Positions 43,611 to 55,049 of a stretch of DNA of 64,000 bases are shown here, one piece after another. Under the pieces are notes generated by a model. That model did no database searches. It was given only the letters and a program-made list of their open reading frames with translations, and was not told the DNA's origin. A program made the translations under genes and the position numbers. The stretch is from Terfezia claveryi (lineage: Eukaryota > Ascomycota > Pezizomycetes > Pezizales > Pezizaceae), in the NCBI GenBank assembly GCA_015179025.1, contig WHUX01000010.1, positions 1-64,000 of the forward strand, read 5' to 3'. The number at the start of each line of letters is the position of its first letter. Within the stretch, counting starts at the first letter, position 1.

Positions 43611-44809
43611 ATGTCTCCAGCGGTCAAGATAAAACGAACGGCGTCAGTCGCAAAGATGAGGCAGGAGGATGTGGGGGTGCCACGGGCCCTGGTGAAGGCA
43701 GCCGTGGGGCAAGAGGGTGGCGAGAGTGACAGTGGGAGTGCAAGTGAGGGCGATGGGCTACGGCTTACTCCCGAGGAGATCCTCCGAAGACACTTTGAGA
43801 GACAATTCGCCCCGCTGGAAGAGTCGCAATCCGAGGAGCCACGCAAAGGGAGCAAGAGGCCCAGAGAGGACGACACGGAGGAGGAAAGCGAGGAGCAGGA
43901 TGGTGAGGGGGACGGCCTGAGTTACGACGAAGAGTCTGGTGACGAGGAGGCCAACTCTGATGAGGATAAATATGATGGCTTCTCGGATATCTCAGAGGAG
44001 GACGCACTACTCCACCAGGCAGACGAGGAAGAGGACGAAAGTGGCCCACAAGTCGTTGACTACACCGGCACCCGATTCAAGCCCACAGCTATCCTCCGCA
44101 AAGCTCCCAAATCCGAGCTCAAGGCATTCATGGTACGTCTCTTTCCGACATACACAATCCCAGCTACTAACAGTCCAATCCGCCACAGTCCCACAAAGTC
44201 CCCACTCTAATCCCCACCACCGCTCCCGCCCTCACCCCCAACCAATCAACCTCCTCTAAGAAACGCTCCACCAAATCCATCCCAAGCGAATCCGACGACG
44301 AAGACGCTGCCACCTCTCTCAAAAATGACCTCGCCCTCCAACGTCTCCTCCGCGAATCCCACCTCCTTGAACCCCTCAACTCCACCACCTCCACCCACCC
44401 CTCTCTCGCCCCCACCGGCAAAAACCGCCACAGAGCAATTAACACCCGGATCCAAGCCCTCGGAGGGGTGGACACCACGAAACACAAAATGCCTGTGCCG
44501 ATGAAATACGGCAAGGCTATAGCTAAGGAAGCTCGAGAGAAGAAGAGGGTGAAGGTCGCTAAGGACGGAGGGATTATTCTCGAGAAAAAGACGGTTAGTG
44601 AAGAGGAGAGGAGGAAAAGGGAGAAGGAGGAGAGGAAAAGAAGGGAGAATAGGGGGTTTAAGCCTGCCGTGGGCAAGTTTAGGAATGGGTCCTTGATGTT
44701 GAGTAAGAAAGATATTAGGGAAATTGAGGGCCCAAAGGAAAGGAGCGGCGGGAAGGGTGGAAAGGGGAGGAGTAGTGGGGGGAAAGGTAGAAAAGGGAAG
44801 CGCAGGTAG
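43611..44809 (+). CDS. FAF1: FAF1/C1orf131-type ribosome assembly factor
   Basis: Small-subunit processome component needed for 18S rRNA maturation in yeast (Faf1). Exons 43611-44132 and 44189-44809, joined in phase 0 (AFM|SHKVPTL), giving 380 residues. The N-terminal half is acidic and disordered. The conserved C-terminal part reads LQRLLRESHLL, then RHRAINTRIQALGG, IAKEAREKKRVKVAKDGGII, and finally VGKFRNGSLMLSKKDIREI, the family signature, before a Gly/Lys-rich tail. An upstream in-frame ATG at 43575 is a less likely start. It converges on APN1. Confidence 0.85.
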
Positions 44810-45028
44810 CAGCGGGCTAGCAGGTTGGGATTAATTATAGATGTACTATTTCTCGCAAAGGCGTCTCGGTTTACTGGATTTTGAGGGGAAAAAAAAAAGT
44901 GAAGCGATTTCATAGAGAAAACCAACCATTAATTTTCATTCTATTTCCCTGCAGTCTAATCTGGCATCGCCATATTCTCTATGGATACATAGTGTAAAAT
45001 ATACAGAGTTCTTACCAAAGGGGGGGGC

Positions 45029-45050
45029 TCAGTGCTTACACCCCTCGCCT

Positions 45051-45082
<32 letters not shown>

Positions 45083-46972
45083 GCTCTCGCTCTCGCTCTC
45101 ATTCTCACTCTCACTCTCGCTCTCACTCTCGCTCTCACTCAACTCACTATCACTTTGTGTTTTCTTCTTCACCGCCCTCCTTTTTCTGATTTTTACTACC
45201 TCCTCCTCCTCCTCCTCCTCCTCCTCCTCACTCTTCTCTACTTCCAACTTCGCCTTCCTCCTCTTTTTCACCTTGACTGCCTTCCTATCGCTGGACTTTT
45301 CCACATCTTCCTTCGGCTTGCGTACCCTTTTTACCTTGATCTTGACCTCCTCTTCCCCTTTCACCTTCTTCTCCCTCTTCAGCTTCAGCTCTCCCTGCCT
45401 TTTTACCTTCTCTTCCCTCCTCTTAACCAAGTCCCCCACCCTCTCCATCTCCGCCCTCCCTAACTCCTGTAACTCCTTCGACTTTTCCAAAACCCACTCT
45501 TCATCCTCCTTTATCCCAATCAAGCTTTCTAGCAACTTAATCTCCTCCGCCCAGCTCTTGCCTTCTCCTACCATCGGCGTCTCCAAAATCAATGGGATCC
45601 CCTTCATCTTTTCGGAATTCATCATTAGCCTAAATGCTTCCAGTCCTAAATACCCCTGCCCAATATGCTGATGCAAATCCTTCCTTCCTCCAAGAGGGGC
45701 TTTCGAGTCGTTTAAATGCATCGCTTTGAGATACTTTGCCCCAACAACCATATCAAACTCTTCCCAGAATTTACTAAAGGTGTCGTGGGTCCGGAGGTCG
45801 TAGCCTGCTGCGAAGGCGTGGCAGGTATCGATACATACTCCCACGCGGGATTTATCCTTGACAGATGCGATAATATCCCGTAGATCCTCGAGCTTGCTCC
45901 CGATTATAGGTGGGGATCCGTGGCCGGCCATATTCTCCAATAACGTGATTACATTCGAGGTTTCCCCATGCGCGCGGTTCAACGACTCCGCGATCCTCTC
46001 CATCGCCTCCACCTTTGTCTGCAGTGGCCCCGTATGGCCGGGGTGAAAATTATATAACCCAATCTCGAGCTTCTCGCAGCGTTTAAGGTCGTCGACAAAG
46101 GCATCATAAGCTTGCTTATGTTTCTCAGGTTTCTTTTGCGCCAAGTTGATGAGATAGCTCCCATGTGGGAGAATGTGCTTTCGGTTATACCGATTTTGGA
46201 CAGCGAGGTCTTTGAATTCCGTGATGGTGGTGGAGGTTAGTTCTGGAGCTGCCCATCTTCGTTGGGATTTGAGGAAGAGTGCGAGGGAATTGCCGCCGAT
46301 GAGTAGGGTGTTGTGGATGGCATTTTGCAGGCCTTTGGCCATGGAGACGTGCGCACCGAGATAGTAGGGGAGGGAGGGGGTTCGAGGGGCGAAGGGAAGC
46401 ATGGGGGCTTTGGATTTGCGTGGTTTGCGGTTTTTTTTTGGTTTCTCGCCGCCTGAGAGGACTTCCTCTCCGCCCGATAGGCCTTCTGGCTTGACCTTTC
46501 CCTTGACCACTGTCTTCTTCTTGGATATCGCCCCCGTCTTTACCTTCACCCCTCCTGCCCCCACGACTTCCTCCTTGATCGCAGTAACCTCCTCCTCCTT
46601 AACCCACTTTACCGACCTCGCCTTCCTTCCCGCAGTGACTCGCACGTCACTATAAATCCCTTCTTCCCGTGTACTTCCTACGCCAAGTGTTCCCTTAACT
46701 CCCTGCTCCCCTTTCCCCTTCTTTTCTCCACTCTGCTCCCCACGTATCTCGCCGCTCCTCTTCCTCTTTCTCGCCGACCTTCTAAGACCCTCTCCCCCCA
46801 CTTTCTCAACCTGTGCTTGAACGAGCGTATCCGATTCCGATTTCGCCACCACAACACTTTGACTACCACCGCGGTATGAGAACTTCTTTAGATCCTCCTC
46901 CACACTGTCGGAGATTGCGGACTTGGCTGGTGCTGTGGTTGGCGGTACAATAGCCTTTCTCTTGGGAGTCAT
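45029..46972 (-). CDS. APN1: AP endonuclease APN1 (endonuclease IV) with long extensions
   Basis: Zinc-dependent AP endonuclease of base excision repair, nuclear and probably mitochondrial. Intronless, 647 residues, much longer than bacterial Nfo (about 285) because of a basic N-terminal extension (about 1-200) and a charged C-terminal one (about 500-647). Core: YYLGAHVSMAKGLQNAI, LPHGSYLINLA, YNFHPG, LLENMAG, VCIDTCHAFAAGYD, MHLNDSKAPLGGRKDLHQHIG, LETPM. All metal ligands are in place. The tail ends in a Ser-Glu repeat encoded by a hexanucleotide array (about 45050-45150). The C-terminal Lys-rich parts may hold nuclear import signals. Confidence 0.95.
45045..45150. repeat. Hexanucleotide microsatellite in the APN1 tail
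   Basis: (CTCTCA/CTCTCG)n on plus, reading as Ser-Glu on the minus strand. As the unit is six bases, length changes keep the APN1 frame. Confidence 0.9.
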
Positions 46973-48182
46973 TGAATTTCCATTCTTGAGGCTGTGGGAA
47001 TTCGGATTTCGCAGCGAGGGGCGGTGGATTGGGGCCGAAACGAAAATAGAGTTCAGGGATTCGCGCAGTCGTGTTGCTGCTCACGTGCTTGAAATTGGGT
47101 GCAGCTTGGTTTCAGGGTAAGCGAACAGAAATAGTTTCAACCTTCTATCTACAGTAAGAAAAACAATTTGACTGGGTATCCTTACTTTCTCGGTCTGTTA
47201 TCGCAGGATTCAGGTTCAAGACACTGGCTGTCAGTATTTCTATGAAATTTATATCTGTGATATGTACCAGTCTGGTTGGTTGGCACAAAAAGATTAAAAC
47301 TTCCTTCACCAACATAATAATACTACAACATTGGTATTAAATTATATACCACTAATCTTACATCCGCATCACCTATCAAGAGAAGTAAATCTCAGTCCAG
47401 ACCTTGCTATCTCCCAAATGCCACCGTAAATCCACGACTTACATTCTCAATCGCAACTAGCATTACTTGGAAGGGCGGTATATGGGGGTTCCCCCCCCCC
47501 ACCCCGCCCCCGGAGCAGTATTACAAGGATTTAGTAGCTTTGTTTATGTATGACATCTACTACGTTCATCATCCACCGTAGGATGTCGGGCACTTAGTAG
47601 CTGATCGAGGCAGGTCATTATGTCAAAACACATCTACAATATATTTTAGATTATATAACATGCGCAGCAGGCATTGAAAAACAACCTTCCACTTTGTCGT
47701 ATTAGTAGATCTTATTTGCCGCCGCCGATATTATATATAACCTATGGGTATTCAGGATATCATAAGTTAACCCTCACTTGCCTCAGGGTAACTTCTTAAT
47801 CGACTTTGCTCAGGGTAACCGTGAATCAAAAAACTATTTTAATTAAGCGAGTGCAGACCTACGTGTGGGGAATGGTAGATGCTTAATTGGGCTCATCGAA
47901 AGATACAACAAAGGAAGTCGGCCCGCCTAGTCGGCCAAGCTATCGGTTACACTCACCTCGGAGTGTCACGTTAATAAATAGAAAGTCAACCTATGATAGA
48001 GCAGGTTCAGGGTGAAGGGTAGGATAATTACGAGCACAGAGTAATTCCAACCAGACTAAATAGCTCCACCATCTGGCCTCCTACCTCGTCGAGAGGAAAA
48101 ATTTTTTCTTCTCATTCGCAAGACAGAAAACTATCGAAAACCACATAAAACGCCCCCCTTCACTAACCCACCCAACCAATAT
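46973..48182. other. Intergenic with two micro-insertion-like motifs
   Basis: Promoter side of APN1 and 3' flank of the DUF726 gene. CAGTCTGGTTGGTTGGCAC (about 47269) and CCAACCAGACTA (about 48048) lie here without clear flanking duplications. A C10 run is at about 47491-47500, and two TCAGGGTAAC motifs at 47783 and 47810. No gene seen. Confidence 0.5.
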
Positions 48183-50891
48183 TTACTTCTGCACCCTCCT
48201 CCTCCTCCTCTCCATCAACTCCCTCTCAATCCGCTCAACAACTTCGTCAATCCCTTCCTCTGTCTCCGTCCAATCACCGATCTTCTTCGGGCCCCTGGTA
48301 CTCTCACTTCCCTCGGGCTGTGCCGGAATTCTCTCATCCCAGTCCATAAGCGGATGGCAATCAACAATCCTCAATGATTTCTCATCGTCAACCACCAAAT
48401 CCCTCAAACTATCCTCAGTCCTCTTCCGATCCTCCGCAGTTCGCTGTTCTGTCTCCCGCTGCATCGCTTTCCGCATAGCTCTATACGTATCTTCTCTATC
48501 TATATCTTGTTTAGCCTTCTTAGCTGTATTTCGCTCCTCATTCTCTATTTCCTCGCGCTCAACAGCTTCCATATCCTTCCTCGTCTTCTCCCTTAACTTC
48601 TCTAATATTACTCCTTCCTTGACCACCTCTTCATCCTCCAAACCTCCTAGCCTACCCAACCCACACTCCCTCAACACCACTCCCATAACCTCCCCATACC
48701 TCGAATGCCCCTCCACAATCGCCTCCTTCTTCATAGCCTTATCCTCCCCCAGCTGTACATTCTCAATCCCCCACACACCTTCCACCCCCTGTAACCCAGC
48801 AATGCCCATATTGAGCGTACTCCCCCTCTCCAAAAATCCCAGCACCCAATCGCTCCCACTATATCCATTAACCACCCTCCCACTCGCCGCCGCACGGATC
48901 ATAACCCACTCGCTTCTATTCCCACTCTGCACCGGCGCACCCAAGAAGTACACATCCTGTACTACCCCCCATGCACCCCTCTGTGCCAGGCCCCGCATAG
49001 CATAATACACTACTCTCGCGCCTAAGCCGAACCCAATTAAATTTACTGGCCGCTCGCCCTGGACGCGGTTACATAGCACATCAGCTAGCACCCTTCCCGC
49101 CTTCTCTGCCCTGTGTCTAGCGACGGAATACGGGTTATCGATGACCCTAGCTGCTTTGACGAGTACGAGGGGCCAGAGGGCGAGGTACAGCGTAGCGAGA
49201 ACAGTGCGTTTGACAATCTCGTATTGCACATAGCGCCAAGTATACGATTCGAGCAAGGTATCCAAGCTCGTACCAATATCTATAAGCGCAGACGGATCGA
49301 ACCGTAAGGCATATAGAGATGAGGATCTAGGTGAAAGACACCGCCAAGGGAGGGTAATATCTTCTGGCTTCGTAAGCCACCCGGAGATTCCAATCGTCAC
49401 AAGCAATTTTTTATCCGGTTCCGCATTATTATTCGTTGCAATCTGGTCAAATGTAGTCGCCGGTGCTCGATGCGGATTCGGCCTCTGCTTCTGTGAGTTG
49501 ATTGTCGATTCTGACTGCAATGGGATAAACGCAAAATCCTCCACTTCACTCGCATACCTCCCCACCATCTCCCCCGTCATCTTCCCCCCATATGCACCAA
49601 ACAGCGCTCCTACAATCGCTCCACTCCCAGCTACAGCACCAAGATACCCCGCCGCTACTGTTGCCCCAAGTCCAATTCCTGACAGTAACCCACCTATGCC
49701 AGCCGCGACGAATGGCGCGGCTAGACCCCCAGTGAGGCCTATCACTGCTGCTCCAGCGACAGATGCTAGTCCTACTTTCCAACGTTTAGCAATCTTGTTT
49801 GCTTCGATTGCTTTTTGGGATTCGGCTGTGGCGGAGACGTGCGCGGCGTTGATGAGGGTGGCTGCGGTGGTGGATTCTAGTGCGAGGAGGGAAGATGGGG
49901 GGAGGGAGAGAGAGCTGGAAAGGAAGTGGAGGAGGACTCTGGAACGGGCGTCGTAATGTTCTAGGGATATGAGGAGGAGCAGGAGGGAATGTAGTATCTT
50001 CTCTCTGGTTTCGAATGGGAGGTTGAGGAGTAGGGTAGGTGGGTCAATAGGGGGGTATAGCGACTGCAGGAGTTTAAGATCTGCTGCCTCGAATTTATTG
50101 AGTCTTACCTCCCCATCTTCTGGAACTGCTAGTGCTGGTGCTGTTGTAGGCAGTGGGCTCCTGTTTGCCCCTCTGGAGGAAGTGGAGGAGTCCCTGGAAT
50201 TCACAACCTCAAAAACCCTCCTCTGCAACCGCTCCGCCCATTTATCAAAATCCTCAAACGCCGAGGCCCGTAGCCGCTTCTGCGAACGTTTGCGGTATTC
50301 CGTCGCTGCGGTTTTGCTTGTTCGTAGTTTCTGCTTTGTGGAGGCCACACTTCCGCTAGCTTGGAATGTATTTAATTGTCTTGTATCTCTCTGCTTAACA
50401 CCCCCTGGCGCTGGAGGTGGAGGGGAGTCTCTGGGTCTCTCGGCTATTGAATCGCCCTTGTCCCAGACGATCAGGTCGTCTTCTTCTTCTGTGGGGGATG
50501 GAGATGCAACAAATTCCCCAGTCTTACTTGGTACTAGTGTTTCTTCAGCGGAATTGGGTATAGAAGTAGACCCTCTCTTCTCGCTCAAGCTCAAGCTCGC
50601 CTGCTTCTGCGCCTGTGCCGGCACCGGGGCAGGGGGAATAACACAGTTAGGCATACAATCCCATGTCTTCCTGAAATTCCCCCTCATGACCTCACATATT
50701 GTGGACACCAACAGCGCTAGATCTGCGCGGTGGGAAGGGTTCGGCAGAAGGACATTGAGTGGGGGAATATCTGAGATGGAAGGGGATTCTAGAGGAGGTT
50801 GGGGGGGTTGAGCGTATGGACTTGCGGTGGTGGTGGCTCCGTGAAATGATGCTGGTGGGTCGTTTAAGATGTCGAAGGGGCTGTGGGACAT
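48183..50891 (-). CDS. DUF726/Mil1-TMCO4-type membrane alpha/beta-hydrolase
   Basis: Single exon, 902 residues. A disordered N-terminus (1-230) is followed by a helical domain. A Gly/Ala-rich hydrophobic stretch (about 395-460: GAAVIGLTGGLAAPFVAAGI ...) probably forms two or more membrane helices. The hydrolase-like domain follows: LLVTIGISGWLTKPEDITLP, WRYVQYEIVKRTVLATLYLA, NLIGFGLGARVVYYAM, YFLGAPVQ and NGYSGSDWVLGFL. The family (yeast Mil1, human TMCO4) usually has a Ser at the nucleophile elbow, where this protein has Gly. A Glu/Lys/Arg-rich C-terminal coil ends it. Biochemical role is unproven. Confidence 0.88.
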   Translation of the reverse strand: MSHSPFDILNDPPASFHGATTTASPYAQPPQPPLESPSISDIPPLNVLLPNPSHRADLALLVSTICEVMRGNFRKTWDCMPNCVIPPAPVPAQAQKQASLSLSEKRGSTSIPNSAEETLVPSKTGEFVASPSPTEEEDDLIVWDKGDSIAERPRDSPPPPAPGGVKQRDTRQLNTFQASGSVASTKQKLRTSKTAATEYRKRSQKRLRASAFEDFDKWAERLQRRVFEVVNSRDSSTSSRGANRSPLPTTAPALAVPEDGEVRLNKFEAADLKLLQSLYPPIDPPTLLLNLPFETREKILHSLLLLLISLEHYDARSRVLLHFLSSSLSLPPSSLLALESTTAATLINAAHVSATAESQKAIEANKIAKRWKVGLASVAGAAVIGLTGGLAAPFVAAGIGGLLSGIGLGATVAAGYLGAVAGSGAIVGALFGAYGGKMTGEMVGRYASEVEDFAFIPLQSESTINSQKQRPNPHRAPATTFDQIATNNNAEPDKKLLVTIGISGWLTKPEDITLPWRCLSPRSSSLYALRFDPSALIDIGTSLDTLLESYTWRYVQYEIVKRTVLATLYLALWPLVLVKAARVIDNPYSVARHRAEKAGRVLADVLCNRVQGERPVNLIGFGLGARVVYYAMRGLAQRGAWGVVQDVYFLGAPVQSGNRSEWVMIRAAASGRVVNGYSGSDWVLGFLERGSTLNMGIAGLQGVEGVWGIENVQLGEDKAMKKEAIVEGHSRYGEVMGVVLRECGLGRLGGLEDEEVVKEGVILEKLREKTRKDMEAVEREEIENEERNTAKKAKQDIDREDTYRAMRKAMQRETEQRTAEDRKRTEDSLRDLVVDDEKSLRIVDCHPLMDWDERIPAQPEGSESTRGPKKIGDWTETEEGIDEVVERIERELMERRRRRVQK

Positions 50892-51664
50892 TTTCGTGGG
50901 ATTGTAGATGTAGCTATTGCGTTAAGGATATTCGCACGAAGTGAAGCCTACTGGGGTGCTTATGCCTACGGCTGCGGGCCTGTGGCTCGCTCCGGAACAC
51001 TGTATTCAGGGACTTGAGCAGCGCCAGGCAAGGGTATATCCTCCACATAGAGCTGTAGCGTTGCCAGTGCACGAATCTGAGTCTCTACTCCGCATGCGTG
51101 CTGTAATATTAGCCACCTAAGCTTACCTCCTCACATCGCACCCCATACCCGCTCATGTGCTCAGGCATCCTTGTGATAAGCGGGCTCATGCATGGATATC
51201 ATGAGCCTCATGTCCATGTCTGTGGTGCCGGGGATCGGGACCAATGCATGAGATCAGAAGGTTTGTCATCGAGGGATGTAATGTACAGTGCTTGCCTGGA
51301 GTTGTGGCGTGGAGAATTCCGTACCAACAATATATGTAGTATCTGTAGGCGAGAATACAACAAGCCACCATCGTCCTCGTGGCTTCATAAACTTACATGG
51401 AAAAGGAGATAAACGAAATAAGAGTTAAGTATACATTAAAAGGCATTTGATGATAAATCAGTCCCCACAGGTATGAAGCACTAGGGATCGGGGGTTGGCA
51501 AAGCACCGAAAACAAATCCAAAGTGAAACGCCGTATCCCAAGTCTCGCCCATGAGGCTCCTCAGCCAAAAGGACCAAGGTAAATAATCTTTTTGCTGCCG
51601 TTCCCCCAACCGGAGGTAATATACCACACAATAGACCACCACACTCAGTGCATGGTCGATATTA
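50892..51664. other. Intergenic
   Basis: Promoter side of the DUF726 gene and 3' flank of the BLOC1S1 homologue. Short frames on both strands show no conserved signal. Confidence 0.45.
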
Positions 51665-52279
51665 TTAAGCAGTCGAAGGCACTGGCTGTGTGTCTTCTTG
51701 CATGAGCCGCTCCTCATCATATACGATGTTCATGGTCTCCTCCATGACGAGGAGTTCGTGCTCAATCATTTCTGCCCAGTTTTGGATGTCTCCAATTTCC
51801 TAAATTGGGGTTAGCACATGTTCCACAGCGTTATGCGAACATACAGTTCCAAATGTGCGTAGGGGGCTTAGTGTGATCCCGGGGTGACTCTGGAAAGGGG
51901 GTTTCCTACCTTGAGTTTACTCCTTGCCCCCTCCGCCATGCCACTCCACTGTCTGGTAGTCTTACTCAACGCTGCGGTTCTATTCTTCAGCGTGCGCGTC
52001 TGCGTTTCCAGGCTTTGTGCGTTCTGGTGGATTGTGGTGATGCGGTCGCGCAGGTCTGCGTCGATTTGAGAGCCGAAAGTGGTCAGGCTTGTGTGCAGCT
52101 GCTTGCGGGATTCCTCTGTGGGAGGGTGTGGTTTAGTTTGTCATCCAATGGAAAACAATCCCTCCCAATATCTTGCGAGATAAAGTTTAGAGAGAAAAGA
52201 CAGGGAGGGGGTGCGAACCTGCACGCTTAAGTCTCTCGTTCCTGGCAACGCGGTCTTCCTTAATTAGCCTCGATGCCAT
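51665..52279 (-). CDS. BLOC1S1: BLOC1S1/GCN5L1 homologue (BLOC-1 subunit 1)
   Basis: Small coiled-coil subunit of the BLOC-1 complex of endosomal trafficking. Exons 52279-52219, 52115-51910, 51799-51665; 133 residues, close to the 120-150 of the family. It starts MASRLIKEDRVARNERLKRA. The coil reads SLTTFGSQIDADLRDRI, then TLKNRTAALSKTTRQWSGMA and LKEIGDIQNWAEMIEHELL, matching the family end LKEIGDVENWAK.IE. All junctions are GT..AG and in phase. The exons are too short to stand out individually as open frames, so the gene is easily missed. Ends in MQEDTQPVPSTA. Confidence 0.88.
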
Positions 52280-55049
52280 GTCTGCTGGTGCTTCCGCTGC
52301 GAGTGCTGTCGTGTGATGATTTGTATGGATGGATTGTGGAGGTGTGGGGGTACGTGGTGAGCAGCTATAAGCCAGATGCACCGTTGTAACTCAGGATGAG
52401 AGATGAGCTTGTAATGGATGCTTTCTGATGGGCGAACAACTCAGAGGGAACGGATATCGACCCCAGTTAAATAAGTTAAGCAATTAGTCCCTTTCACTAT
52501 CCATAAATCCACCTATGCTCCCACCCTTCTGCTCAATTGCTCTCGCGGGAAAAACGAGGGGACAGAGCTCGATTTCGAGCTCAAGCTCAATTCTGTCTGA
52601 TACTTTGTCTGCACACCCTCCTCCTCCCCGTTCGACCAAAGAGCAATTGACACGACTCTCGCCCGCCCGCCTCGCCCTAATCTATCCCTCAGAGATCAAC
52701 AGACCCACCCAGTGCAGCTTCCAGTTTGCCTTTCTCCAAAGAGCAAGGATGAAATAGAGCGAGCAAGCGCAATTGCAAACCGGGGCGCTCAAAAGGAGAG
52801 AGCGATTGGCCAGCTACTGAAGGGAATTGGCTTTAGCGGGAGCTGCGTGAGTTGAAGGTGGTGATGCGTTGGCAACTACTTCCTGTACTCGGAACATTTT
52901 AGTTTTAATATCTCGTGTCGTGTTTGGTTTTGGGGGTAAAATTTTTGGGGAGGGGGGGGGTGAGATATGTGCTAGGCTAAGGTACCAAGTACCGATGATG
53001 CACCAGGATATGCTGTGGCGGTACTTACTTACACCACGCCTATGACGTGCAGGGAGGAATGAGCCCGGGAAAATGCACAGCAAAGCTCGCAGGGGCAGAG
53101 GGATATTACTGAAGTCGCGGGGTATGCCGTGCTGGGGGGATATTGGTGGTGGTGGTGGTGGAAAGAGGGGGGGGGTGCTATGCTTGGAGCTCTGAGCTGA
53201 CGTTCTCCGCCTCCAGTGCTTAGCTTCATCACCGGAGATAGCTCCAAGCTAAGTAGAGAGAGTCATCAGGTCCAGCGTGACGTCCAGGTGTCCCCACTGC
53301 CATCGTGACGGCGGTTCCAGCGGATTTGACTTTTTTTTTTTTTTTTTTTCAATTTTCCTCCATTTCCCGGCGCCTCTCTCTCTCAAAATAGGCCCGGATG
53401 CGACAAATTTTCAAGCGCTCTAGAGTTTCCCGAAACAGAGAGCACGGCAGCTTCGACTCACGAACCATGTGTCTGGCAGCTGCGGCATTCGATAGTTTGC
53501 AGGACGTAAGTATGAAGGAACAGATAAGATATCTCAGGCAGTGCGTGGATGGATATCATTCGACGGAGGACGACCGAAGTGCAAGGAAGAACATGAGCAG
53601 CAGCGCCAGCGCAACGTTTGTTCTCCGCATGGAACAAACATGAAGATTGCCTCAGCCAACGCCACAGAAGCGGTAAGCCACAGCGATTGGAGATCACATG
53701 TATCCACGTGAGTGCCCTGCACATGTTGTAAATTTTTTTTTGCTTTTTTCTTTTCCTTTTTAATTTAGAGAATACTCTTCCTGTAAGTAATTCGTGAAAA
53801 CATTCGTAACGCCGGCTAAGTATGTCTGTACTACGGCATGGGAAAAACCTGCAATCTTAATTGTGCTACTAGCAAAGATCCGGGCCCGCCCCAGTAAGTT
53901 GTGATGGCAGTACAAATCAAGATACAGACCCAGTTAGCCGTAGGAAGTGGAGAAGCATATGGACATTGAGTGGTATCCCGAGGTGAGTGGGGTGAGTTGA
54001 GGGTACAGTACTTCTTCTAAGTACTGGGTAAAATAAATAGTAAATAGAAGTAAGTCATACCAATGGCATAGGACCAATGGCATAGGTACAACTTCTTTTT
54101 CCAGACCAATCCACTTACAGCTGATGCACACGGGCACCTGCAGCCCTGCGGTAGTAGATGAACAGTCTCTCTGTTTAGATCTCCATGACCGGTAGTTTCA
54201 GACGCCTGCACGTTTTCACTTTTTCTTTAGGTATGTATGTACCGGTATATATATATTAAGGGAGCCTGCATGGCCTGATTCTCAACGCAAACAGCGGCCG
54301 GGCGAGCAGGTGAGGGGCCCGGTACCGTGGTCCAAAGTGTTGCCCATCTCCCAGATGTTGCAGAAAAGAGCCTCTATATTTGCATCCACGTATAAATGCA
54401 TAACCTCCTGGCATGCATAGGTCGTGCTGGAAACTGGTGATAGTATTATACCTCTGGCCGGTCCCAAACGATTAGACCTACATAGTTGGATGGGCCTGCC
54501 TAGTCTGGGCCTTCCAGAGTGCTTGGGTTTTGTCCCCGGATCTCAGTCGTGTCAACAACGTCCGTAGGGTTTGCTATGTAGAAGGCCCTTCAGTAGGTGT
54601 ACGTAGTATAGCTTCATAGCTTCCCAGTGCAGCGTCCATATCTGTGGCCAAATGTGGCCAACCGTGTTTCTCCCACCCAATACTACTTAGTCATTGCACT
54701 TGGGCAGCCTCGGCATCGTCATCATCGAAGTACTTCTCATCGCTTATCCCACTTTATCGCAAGACTTCAACCACGCAAAAAAATCTAACTAGGCAGTATC
54801 AGAGCATAAACAGTGTAACCTTACATTTACCGTACAGCTTTGTGTTCGTGCCCCGAAAACATGTAGCTAGGCCGCCTACCTAGAAAAAGCGCAGCAGTCG
54901 AAACTCAACCCTCTCGGCCTGTAGTCTGGTTGGCACCTCGGCCTGCCCAAACCTATACAACTACAACGCAGCATACCGCTTCGCCAAATTCACAACAGCA
55001 CACCGGCCGGCTCTTCACCTCGAGGCCTTACAAGCAATCAACTCAAAAA
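52280..55049. other. Long intergenic region without recognised genes
   Basis: 2.8 kb without a frame that I would support. Features: GGTGGTGGTGG tract (about 53145), T run (about 53332-53350), a TACCGGTA (54240), a probable micro-insertion TAGTCT with 8/9-matching flanks (54492-54515) and one with a perfect duplication (54913-54945). An 81-codon frame at 53398 and an 89-codon one on the minus strand at 53083 are unconvincing. Confidence 0.4.
54913..54945 (+). repeat. Micro-insertion with perfect 9-bp duplication CTCGGCCTG
   Basis: TAGTCTGGTTGGCAC (54922-54936) is bracketed by CTCGGCCTG at 54913-54921 and 54937-54945. It lies about 110 bp upstream of the start codon at 55050, probably in the promoter or 5' leader. 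Confidence 0.8.

Noticed and set aside
44167..44925. 252-codon minus-strand frame with a hydrophobic Phe/Leu/Ser-rich start
   Set aside because: Antisense of the Lys/Arg/Glu-rich end of FAF1, which naturally gives Phe/Leu/Ser-rich shadows.
53398..53643. 81-codon plus-strand frame
   Set aside because: Short, no family, no supporting neighbours; not supported as a gene.
54492..54515. TAGTCT between GGGCCTGCC and GGGCCTTCC as a micro-insertion
   Set aside because: The insert is only six bases and the flanks match 8 of 9, so chance cannot be excluded; kept only as a possible member.
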